The notes under the pieces were generated by a model that made no database searches, was not told the DNA's origin, and saw only the letters and a program-made list of their open reading frames with translations. From JAZDCJ01 sp036311985 (GTDB lineage: Bacteria > Actinomycetota > Actinomycetes > Actinomycetales > Micrococcaceae): 64,000 nt of DNA. The stretch is from the NCBI RefSeq assembly GCF_036311985.1, contig NZ_JAZDCJ010000013.1; one strand, written 5' to 3'. Numbering within the stretch: the stretch's first letter is position 1; every line of letters begins with the position of its first letter. The position numbers and the translations under genes are program-made. Below are positions 10,233 to 25,200 of this stretch, piece after piece.

Positions 10233-10606
10233 TACTTCTTCTCCTTCTTGGCGCCGTAGCGGGAGCGGGCCTGCTGGCGGTTCTTCACACCCTGGGTATC
10301 GAGGGCGCCGCGGACGATCTTGTAGCGAACGCCGGGGAGGTCCTTCACGCGGCCGCCGCGGACGAGCACGATCGAGTGCTCCTGCAGGTTGTGGCCGACG
10401 CCCGGGATGTACGCGGTGACCTCGATGCCGCCGGCGAGGCGGACACGGGCGACCTTGCGGAGCGCGGAGTTCGGCTTCTTGGGGGTGGTGGTGTACACAC
10501 GGGTGCACACGCCACGACGCATGGGGTTGCCCTTCAGGGCAGGGGCCTTGGTCTTGTTGACCTTCGGCGAGCGGCCCTTGCGGACCAGCTGCTGAATAGT
10601 AGGCAC
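10232..10606 (-). CDS. rpsL: 30S ribosomal protein S12
   Basis: S12 (124 residues) is the decoding-centre protein that sets accuracy and streptomycin response. The start is GTG at 10606 (MPTIQQLVRKGR), with GGAGG 8 nt upstream. Residues Lys43 (in TTPKKPNSALRK) and Lys88 (in GGRVKDLPGVRY) are the streptomycin-sensitive wild-type residues. It is the first gene of the str operon rpsL-rpsG-fusA and overlaps rpsG by one base. Confidence 0.98.
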   Translation of the reverse strand: MPTIQQLVRKGRSPKVNKTKAPALKGNPMRRGVCTRVYTTTPKKPNSALRKVARVRLAGGIEVTAYIPGVGHNLQEHSIVLVRGGRVKDLPGVRYKIVRGALDTQGVKNRQQARSRYGAKKEKK

Positions 10607-10853
10607 TTTCGTGTCCTCCGGTTTCTTTGATCTGCCGCGCCCGCGGCCATGACGGCCTGCGGACACTGCGCTTTTGGTCGTTTCATCGCAGCGTCCGCGG
10701 AGTCGACCGTAGGCGTGCAAAAGTGTGGCATTCGTTGCGCACGTTCCCCGCAACCCGGACCGAGTCCATTTGCCACACATAAAACAATTGAGACCACTCT
10801 AGCACGCGGGCGGCCCCGCCCCGTAATCGGTCCCCTCCCCTGGAAACCCGGGC
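10607..10853 (-). promoter_or_regulatory. str operon promoter and structured leader
   Basis: On the minus strand TAGAGT (10801-10796), preceded by TGC, makes an extended -10 box, but no good -35 is seen. This would give a leader of about 180 nt. The leader contains a branched inverted-repeat element: an 8-bp outer stem (10723-10730 with 10771-10778) encloses a 6-bp hairpin (10734-10739 with 10749-10754) and a 4-bp hairpin (10757-10760 with 10764-10767). This could be a ribosomal-protein binding site. Confidence 0.45.
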
Positions 10854-10913
10854 GGCCGCGTCGGGGTAGACGCCGGAAAGGCTGGAGCCTTCCGACATCT
10901 ACCCGACGCGGCC
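10854..10913 (-). terminator. Terminator of the tctCBA operon
   Basis: A long inverted repeat (10854-10869 with 10899-10913, 15 bp with one bulged G) encloses a second hairpin of about 8 bp. It starts 36 nt after the tctA stop and precedes the str promoter region. Confidence 0.75.
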
Positions 10914-10949
10914 GAGGGCCTGGTGGAACGTACCTGCCCGGCGGCCGGG

Positions 10950-12500
10950 CTACGGAACCAGCTTCGGCAGGTCCGAGTCCTCCGAGGCCGCCCTGCGCCG
11001 GGCGACGAGGCCGCGCAGCGGCGGGACCAGGAGGGCGAGCACCGAGATGACCAGCAGGATCACCGCGATCGGGCTCGTGAACACCGAGGCCCAGCCGTCC
11101 GTGATGAGCGCGCGCCGCAGGTTGGCCTCGGCGAGCGGCCCGAGGATCAGGCCGAGCACGGCCGGCCCCGGCGGGAAGCCGAAGCGCACCATGAACAGGC
11201 CCACGAGCCCGAAGAGCATCATCATGAACACGTCGAAGACGCTGTTGCTGATCGAGTAGGTTCCCACCATGCAGAACACCAGGATGATGCCCCACAGGTA
11301 GTGGTTGGGCAGCTCGAGGAGCTTCACCACTCCCTTCATGCGCACGAGCGAGAGTCCCAGGGTCAGGATCGTGGCGATGAGCATGATCGCGGCGAGTGAG
11401 AACACGAGGTCGGGCTGGTTCGTGAAGAGGGCCGGGCCGGGCTGGATGCCCCAGATCAGCATGGACCCGATCATCACGGCCATGACCGAGTCCCCGGGGA
11501 CGCCGAGGGCCATCGTGGTGGTGACGGAACCGCCGAGCGTGGCCGTCGAGGACGTGTCCCCCGCGGTGAGCCCCTCGAGCGAGCCCTTGCCGAACTCCTC
11601 CGGATGCTTCGACGTCTTCTTGGCGTTGTCCCACGCGATGATGCCGGCGATGTCGCCGCCGACCGCCGGAACCAGGCCGACGACGGCTCCCGTGCCGGCG
11701 CCGATGCCCATGGGCCGCAGCAGCCGACGCAGGAGCGACGGGCTCGGCATCCACTGCCCGAGCTGCGTGATCGCCTTGGCGTGGTGCTGCTTCTGCCGCG
11801 TGAGGATCTGGTTGAGCACCTCGGCGACGCCGAAGAGGCCGATGATCACGGGGATGAACGGCACCCCGCCATTGAGCTCGAGGATCCCGAGCGTGAAGCG
11901 CTGGTCCCCCGTGATGGGGTCGCGCCCCACCGTGGAGAGCAGCAGGCCGAACGCGCCGGCGGCGAGCCCCTTGATGATGCGCCCCGAGGAGACGCCGACC
12001 ATCATGGTCAGGCCGAACACGACGAGGGCGAACATCTCGGGCGGACCGAACTGCATCGCGAACCGGGACAGCGGGATCGCCGCGAGGGCGAGGATCAGGA
12101 TGCCCGCGATCATGCCGAACGCGGAGCCGAAGGCCGACGTCGTCAGCGCCAGTCCGGCCTTCCCCTTCAACGCCAGCGGATAGCCGTCGAACGTCGTCGA
12201 AATGGAGGCGGGCGTGCCGGGCGTGTTGATCAGGATCGCGGGGACCCGGTCCCCGAACTGCGCCGCGACGTAGATGGTGAGCAGGACGGCGAGGCCCTGG
12301 ATCGGCTCGAGGGTGAGCGTGAAGCCGGAGGCGAGGGCGACGGCCATGGTCGCCGTGACGCCGGGGAAGGCGCCGACGAGCATGCCGACGAGGATCCCGA
12401 GGCCGATGAAGAGCAGGGTGTCCCATTGGAGGACGGCCGCGACCCCCTCGGTCATGGGCGAGGCCATGACGGGGACGGCGAGCAGGCTTGCGGTGGTCAT
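10950..12500 (-). CDS. tctA: Tripartite tricarboxylate transporter, large membrane subunit TctA
   Basis: TctA (516 residues) is the large permease subunit of a tripartite tricarboxylate transporter, a secondary system that uses a periplasmic-type binding protein. It has about 12 membrane segments and the family's conserved glycine/proline stretches, for example GAFPGVTATMAVALASG and NTPGTPASISTTFDGYP. The start ATG at 12500 overlaps the tctB stop by 4 nt (ATGA). The gene is the last of tctC-tctB-tctA. Substrates of such systems include citrate and other carboxylates; the actual substrate cannot be read from the sequence. Confidence 0.92.
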   Translation of the reverse strand: MTTASLLAVPVMASPMTEGVAAVLQWDTLLFIGLGILVGMLVGAFPGVTATMAVALASGFTLTLEPIQGLAVLLTIYVAAQFGDRVPAILINTPGTPASISTTFDGYPLALKGKAGLALTTSAFGSAFGMIAGILILALAAIPLSRFAMQFGPPEMFALVVFGLTMMVGVSSGRIIKGLAAGAFGLLLSTVGRDPITGDQRFTLGILELNGGVPFIPVIIGLFGVAEVLNQILTRQKQHHAKAITQLGQWMPSPSLLRRLLRPMGIGAGTGAVVGLVPAVGGDIAGIIAWDNAKKTSKHPEEFGKGSLEGLTAGDTSSTATLGGSVTTTMALGVPGDSVMAVMIGSMLIWGIQPGPALFTNQPDLVFSLAAIMLIATILTLGLSLVRMKGVVKLLELPNHYLWGIILVFCMVGTYSISNSVFDVFMMMLFGLVGLFMVRFGFPPGPAVLGLILGPLAEANLRRALITDGWASVFTSPIAVILLVISVLALLVPPLRGLVARRRAASEDSDLPKLVP

Positions 12501-13039
12501 AGTGGAACTCGCAATGCGACGACGAAGAGGAAATGGAGGACCGCCGTGACGATCACGGGGTAGAGGAGCAGCGGCTTCCAGCCGCGGGCCCCGTAGAGCC
12601 AGGTCAAGGCAGCGAACGCGACGAGCGTGATGAGCCAGAACTGGAGCACGTTCCACGACAGCAGGTAGCCGATCAGGACCACCGCGGTGGCGGCGAAGCG
12701 GATCAGGCCCCACGAGGAGACACGGTCCGGGATGTCGCCGGGACGGACGCCACGCAGGACGTTGACGAAGACCAGGACGAGCCCCAGGAAGACGAGGGCC
12801 CAGCCAAGCCAGGTCGGGAAGAAGTTGGGGCCGATCCCGGCGGCGACGCCGGAGCGGATGTTGCCGGCCATGAAGATCACGGTGGCGCCGAGGCCGATGC
12901 AGACGGCGACCGGGATCAGTTCGCGCAGCTTGTAGGGGCGCTCCGTGACGAGCGGCTCCACGTGGGGGTGCAGGTGTTCCTGCGCATGGTCCGCCTCGGG
13001 ATCCATGCCCGGGACGTGCCCGGTGGCTGGTGTGGTCAT
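12497..13039 (-). CDS. tctB: Tripartite tricarboxylate transporter, small membrane subunit TctB
   Basis: TctB (180 residues) is the small membrane subunit that partners TctA. It has a polar N-terminal tail of about 40 residues rich in His/Asp/Glu and then four hydrophobic segments (about 41-60, 74-95, 110-128 and 130-178, the last probably two helices). Its stop overlaps the tctA start by 4 nt. It is separated from tctC by a strong 14-bp stem-loop that may lower its expression relative to the binding protein. TctB proteins diverge strongly, so the call rests on size, topology and position. Confidence 0.88.
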   Translation of the reverse strand: MTTPATGHVPGMDPEADHAQEHLHPHVEPLVTERPYKLRELIPVAVCIGLGATVIFMAGNIRSGVAAGIGPNFFPTWLGWALVFLGLVLVFVNVLRGVRPGDIPDRVSSWGLIRFAATAVVLIGYLLSWNVLQFWLITLVAFAALTWLYGARGWKPLLLYPVIVTAVLHFLFVVALRVPL

Positions 13040-13056
13040 CGTGGTTCCTTCACCTG

Positions 13057-13088
13057 GGACGGGGCGCGCCGTGCGGCGCGCCCCGTCC
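13057..13088 (-). repeat. Intra-operon stem-loop between tctC and tctB
   Basis: A perfect 14-bp stem (13057-13070 with 13075-13088) with a 4-nt loop lies 18 nt after the tctC stop. In this position it probably acts as a partial terminator or 3' stabiliser, so that the binding protein is made in excess over the membrane subunits. Confidence 0.75.
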
Positions 13089-13106
13089 TGCGGACGGTGG
13101 AGCGGT

Positions 13107-14078
13107 CTAGTTCCTGCTCTGGGCGAGCTCGATCCAGGGGCCGTAGCGCTCGGCTTCCTCGTCGAAGAAGGCCTGCATCTCGGTGGAGTCGCGGAAGGTC
13201 GGGACCAGGTTGGAGTCCTCGATGGTCTTCTTGTAGCCCTCGTCCTCGGCCGCCTTGCCCATGGCCTCGGTCAGCTTCTGGACGATGTCCTCCGGCGTGC
13301 CTGCCGGGGCCATGATGCCGACCCACGAGGCGTTCTGGAGGTCGACGCCGGACTCGCGTGCCGTGGGCACGTCCGGGTTGTTCGGGTCGCGTTCCTCGGT
13401 CAGCATCGCCAGGTAGCGGAGGTTTCCGCCGTCGACCTGGGCCTTCTGGGTACCGATCGCGTCGATCGAGAAGGAGACGTCGCCCGCGGCCGCGGCGGCC
13501 ACGGCCGGTGCCGAGCCGTCGAACGGAACACCCGTGATGTCGATCCCGGCCAGGTCCTGCAGCCCCTGGGCCGGCGAGTCCCACACGGAGCCGACGCCGG
13601 GGCTGGAGAAGGTGACCCGGCCCGGGTTGGCCTTGGCGTCGTCGATCAGGTCCTGAAGCGTCTCGTACGGGCTGTTGACCGGCACGGCGATCGCGCCGGG
13701 GCCGGACAGGCCCTGGCCGATCGGCACGTAGTTGTCCGGGTCGACGTCGTAGTCCTGGAACTGCAGGGTGACGACCTCGACGCCCATCATGGACAGGCTG
13801 TAGCCGTCGGCGGACTGGTCCTTGAGCCAGTTGTACGCGACGGAACCATTGGCGCCCGGGCGGTTCTCGACGACGACATTGACGCCCAGTTCCTCCTCGA
13901 GAAGCGGCGCGATGGTCCGCGCGGTCAGGTCCCCGGAGCCACCGGCGGCCCAGGGAACGACGAGCCGGATGTCCTTGGAGGGGAACTCCCCGCCGTCGGA
14001 TCCGGCATTGCTGGCGCAACCGGTGAGCGTCAACGCTCCCGCGGCGAGCACGGCCGCGATCTTCGTCGTCAACTTCAT
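13107..14078 (-). CDS. tctC: Tripartite tricarboxylate transporter, substrate-binding lipoprotein TctC
   Basis: TctC (323 residues) is the extracytoplasmic substrate-binding protein of the Bug/TctC family. Residues 1-21 form a lipoprotein signal ending in the lipobox LTGC, so Cys21 should be lipidated and anchor the protein to the membrane. The family-typical stretches VVPWAAGGSGDLTAR and VVENRPGANG follow, and the two-lobe fold length is normal. It is the first gene of tctC-tctB-tctA. Its promoter region holds a TTGACA box overlapping a palindrome (14196-14211). The substrate is not identifiable from sequence alone. Confidence 0.93.
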   Translation of the reverse strand: MKLTTKIAAVLAAGALTLTGCASNAGSDGGEFPSKDIRLVVPWAAGGSGDLTARTIAPLLEEELGVNVVVENRPGANGSVAYNWLKDQSADGYSLSMMGVEVVTLQFQDYDVDPDNYVPIGQGLSGPGAIAVPVNSPYETLQDLIDDAKANPGRVTFSSPGVGSVWDSPAQGLQDLAGIDITGVPFDGSAPAVAAAAAGDVSFSIDAIGTQKAQVDGGNLRYLAMLTEERDPNNPDVPTARESGVDLQNASWVGIMAPAGTPEDIVQKLTEAMGKAAEDEGYKKTIEDSNLVPTFRDSTEMQAFFDEEAERYGPWIELAQSRN

Positions 14079-14187
14079 GGTGCTTCTCCTTCAATGGTGC
14101 CTGGGTGAACGGAGGAGCCGGCGGCGGCGTTGCCCCCGGTTCCCGTTGTGCGTAATCCGCACGTGTGTGCGTCTTGTGCACATATAG

Positions 14188-14217
14188 ATTGTTCGTCACA
14201 CACCTATGTGATGTCAA
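14188..14217 (-). promoter_or_regulatory. tctC promoter with overlapping palindromic operator
   Basis: On the minus strand a perfect TTGACA -35 box (14217-14212) lies 18 nt from AACAAT (14193-14188). The spacer holds the palindrome TCACA-N6-TGTGA (14196-14211). A regulator bound there would block RNA polymerase, which suggests substrate-dependent repression. The region 14170-14220 is clearly AT-richer than its surroundings. Confidence 0.55.
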
Positions 14218-14300
14218 TTACTTTCTACTCCGAGTCCGAATCGTTGCCCAGAGAAGGCGCGCTCCGGTCTCGGCGGCCTGCGTACGGACCCGGGAACGCC

Positions 14301-14334
14301 GAAGGGCGGCACCGCGCGTGCGGTGCCGCCCTTC
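14301..14334 (-). terminator. Terminator of rpoC
   Basis: A perfect 15-bp stem (14301-14315 with 14320-14334) with a 4-nt loop lies 51 nt after the rpoC stop. It separates the rpoBC transcript from the tct promoter. Confidence 0.85.
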
Positions 14335-14385
14335 TGGACGGGTGCCCTCCCCGGTCATGAGGGACCGGGCAGGAGCGCTTCGGGC

Positions 14386-18276
<3,891 letters not shown>

Positions 18277-18360
18277 ATGGTCCCTGTCTCTCTCTTGTTT
18301 CTCAGAAGTCTTGTCTTCGAGCGGGCTGGGCCCGCCGGGGGTGGGGAAAAAGCCTGGAGT

Positions 18361-18404
18361 ACGACGCCGGTGCGCCCGGCCCGGGAGCCGGGCGCCGGCG
18401 TCGT
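18361..18404 (-). repeat. Intra-operon hairpin between rpoB and rpoC
   Basis: An 18-bp stem with a 2-nt bulge (18361-18380 with 18387-18404) and 6-nt loop starts 4 nt after the rpoB stop. Its arms contain the same ACGACGCCGG/CCGGCGTCGT words as the hairpins at 9705-9750 and 29079-29133. It may tune the rpoB to rpoC ratio or mark a processing site. Confidence 0.65.
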
Positions 18405-18408
18405 ACTG

Positions 18409-21915
<3,507 letters not shown>

Positions 21916-22252
21916 GATGGATCCTTCCACAGACCGTCAGGTTTCCGGCGCCGACCCCTGCCCGGTTGGGGGATACCCGGGACACCACCGAGAACGGGCC
22001 CACCGCTATATGAAGGCCGAATCGTGCTGAGGGAAGACGCAAAGATCCATACTACACCCGCTCCCCTACCATGTCTAACCGCCCGGCACAAGCAGGTGGC
22101 GCCCCGTGGGGACGGCGCGCCGCAAGGGCCGGGCCGCCGTCGGGGGACATCGACGACCCGGCCCGTCAGATGGCCGGCCCGTCCCGCCGCCGGCGCGCGT
22201 CGTGACCGGCCTGCACCGGAGCGGCCCGGCCCCGCTGCGTGGCCCGCGTGGC
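21916..22252 (-). promoter_or_regulatory. rpoBC promoter and leader
   Basis: A near-consensus promoter is present on the minus strand: TAGACA (22077-22072, 5 of 6 matches to TTGACA), a 17-nt spacer, and TAGTAT (22054-22049). The transcript would start near 22042 and carry a leader of about 125 nt before rpoB. The segment 22080-22252 lies between this promoter and the preceding gene's stop. It holds GC-rich imperfect inverted repeats that may be that gene's terminator, but none is perfect. Confidence 0.65.
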
Positions 22253-25200
22253 CTACGGGATGCCGGCGGCCCCGGCGGTCTCGGCGTCCGGCGCTCCGCA
22301 GTCCGGGTCCTCGTTGCTCGCGGCGGGGTCCCCCGGCCGGGGCGCCGACGGCGCCCGCGTCTCGAGGCCGAGCCCGGCCGGGTCGAGGGCCGGGCCGGGG
22401 CCGCCGACGACGTGGATGAATGCCGTGCCCGCACCGGCCGCGCACTGCCCGTCGCCCGCCGGGACGGCCACGGCGAAGGCGAAGCGCCGCGCGGTGCCGT
22501 CGGCGTTCCAGCGCGCCAGGCCGAGCAGCCGGGGCTCGCCGCCGGGGACGCCCTTGTCGTCGTAGACCTCGACGGTCGCGTCGGAGGAGGTGCGGACGGC
22601 GAAGCGGACCGGGACGCGCAGCTCGACCGCCCCGCCGTCCCACTGGACGACGGCCGCGGTCCCGCCCTCGGCGCCCGGGTCGGCGGCGTACGCGCAGCGG
22701 TAGCGGAGCTGCCCCGAGGCTCCCGGGGCCAGCTCGAGCCGGGCATCGCCCTCGACAGCGCATTCCGCCCCGCCGGGGCCCGTCGCCGAGGTCAGGACGG
22801 CCGTGACGGGCTCCCCTCCCCCGGGGTGGGCGACGGCGACGGCGCCCGTGACGGTCCAGTCGGAGTCCGTGTATCCCCCCGGCATGGCCTCGACGACGTG
22901 GGCGACGGCGGCGGAGCCTAGATCCCCGGCCTCGACGCCGCGGCGCACCGACCATTGGTAGCTGCGGTGCAGCCCTGCGGCCGCCTCGAGCGAGGCGGTC
23001 AGCCCGGCGCCGGAGCAGACGACGGCCTCCTGCCGCACCGAACGGTCGTCGCCGACGCCGGCGCGGGAGCCCTGGGAACCACCCGGCGCCCCTTCCCCCG
23101 TGGCGGGCGGCCCGCCCGCGGCGCCGATCCACTGGAGCGACTCCGCCGTGAAACAACGCCCGGCCCCTCCCTCGCCGTCGGACTCGCCGGCCCCCTCGGC
23201 GGCGGACGGGCCGGTCCGGGCGATCTCGGTCGTCGACTCGAAGGTCGCCGGCGTGCCCTGTGCGTTCCACTCGGCCGTGCCGAGCAGCGTGGTCCCGTGG
23301 GACCCGGCGCGCTGGAAGACACGCACCGTGCGGTCGGTCTCCGAGCGGGGCGCGAAGACGACGGGGGCCTCGGCGACCGTCCGGCCCGAGTCCCAGCTCA
23401 GCGAGGTGCTCGCGGCGCCGACGGGCGAGGGCTGGCCCGCGAACGAGCACGCGTAGTCGACCCGCACCTGGCCGGGGGTGGTCCCGGTGCCCGCCGGGAC
23501 GAGCACCTGGTGCCCCGTGGCGGCGGGGTCCGCGTCCTGGCCGCGGACCGTGCAGACTCCGTCCCCGCCCACGTTGAGCACGGTTTCGACCGTGACCGTC
23601 GCGGCCGCCCCCTCGAAGAAGTTGGGGTTGCCGACGCGCACCGTCCCGTCGACGACGTGTCCCGTGTCCCGGGTCCCGTGGGGCACGGCCCGGACCAGCG
23701 TCCGCAGCACGGCCCCGCCGTCGGCCAGCGGCGTGCTTCCCTGGGGGTGCCGCAGTGCCTCGAGGATCCACTGGTGACCGCGCTGCAGGCTCGCGGACGC
23801 GCTCGCCGTGGCCTCGAGCGGTCGCCGCACGCAGACCTCGGCGGTGCTGCTGGCCGAGAGGCCCGGCCCCTCGAGCAGCGCCGTGGCGGTGCGGGTGATG
23901 CAGACGCCGGCCCGCCCCGTGAAGGGCAGCGTGTAGCTGAAGACGGTGGGCTCGCCCGCCGCGTTCCAGACCGCCGTGCCGAGCACCGCGGGGTCGTCGG
24001 ACCGCGAGACCTGGTCGTCGACGATGCGCACGCTCTGATGCCGGAGGTTCTCCGGGCTCGACGTGGACACCGCCTGGGCCAGCGCGGCGCCGCCCGGCCA
24101 CGTCGCCCCGACCGCCCGGGGCGTGCCCTCGCCGCCGCCCGCGGGGCGCCCGGCGCACTCGAAGCCGACCTCGGCTCGGCCCGGCACGAACCCGGCCGCG
24201 GCTCCGACACCGGCTGGGCCCGCGGCCCCCGTGGCCCCGCCTGCGCCCGGCCCCTGGCCCGCGGCGGCCTCGGCCGCGTCGAGCGCGGAGGCCGCTCCCG
24301 GTGCCCGCGGCACCCTCACTTGGAAGCCCGGCGCGGACGGATCCGCGTCGGCACCCAGGTACGCGCACACCATGCCGGGTCCGGCGGACGGGTCGTCGAG
24401 CGTCGCGAGGAGGGCACCGGCGTCGTACGCATTGGGGTTCGCGAGGCGCACGGTGCCGCGCACGAAGTGGTTCCCGTCCACGGACCCGTCCGGCGTGGCC
24501 TTCACCGTGAATCCGACGTCGGCGCGACCGCCCTCGCCGAGCACCACGCGCGGCCGGTCCACCGCGCTCTCGAGGCGCCACAACAGCTCGCGGTCGAACG
24601 TCGCCTCGGCCTCCTGGCGGAGCTGGAGCGCGGCCTGGGCGCAGACCGTGGTCGCGGAGGAGGCCGTGTTGTCGGCGTCCTGCCCGGCGGCCTCGCGCAC
24701 CGTCGCCGTCGTCGAGTGCCGCACGCAGCGCCCCGGCGTCCCGGCGAGGGACCCGACCGTCCGGAAGACGGCGGGCGATTCCCCGACGGTGGCGGTGCCG
24801 ATCACGGGGGCGCCGGGGCCCGAGCCCGGGCCGACGACCTCCACGACGGCGTCCGTCACGGCGAGCGCCCGGAAGGCGAGCGGCTGGGCGACGACGGCGC
24901 GGCGGGTGCCGCCATCGGGTGCGGTCCAGCGGACGACGGCGGTTGCGTCGCGCCCCGCATAGTGCCGCTCCGCGAGCCCGCGGCCGCCGAACACGCACTC
25001 GGTCTGCACGGCCACCCTGCCCGGCACCACGACGCCGTCGACGATCTGGGCCGCAGGGACCGCGACGACGCCGCGTCCGGGCGTCCCCGCGACCTGGCAC
25101 AGGGCCCCGGGCAGCCGGACGGATTGCCGGACGTCGACCTCGACGGCCCGGTGCAGGTTGGGGTTGGCGATCGAGACGGTCCCGGCGACCCGCCAGCCGG

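Noticed and set aside
10950..14078. Mobile-element insertion carrying tctCBA between rpoC and rpsL
   Set aside because: No transposase, integrase, target duplication or flanking inverted repeats were found. The hairpins at the borders are ordinary terminators.
14196..14211. CRP-type binding site in the tctC promoter
   Set aside because: The half-sites are TCACA-N6-TGTGA, the reverse arrangement of the CRP consensus TGTGA-N6-TCACA, so it is called a generic operator.
22253..22330. Sortase (LPXTG) or membrane anchor at the C-terminus of the giant secreted protein
   Set aside because: The last 60 residues have no LPXTG-like motif, hydrophobic helix or basic tail.
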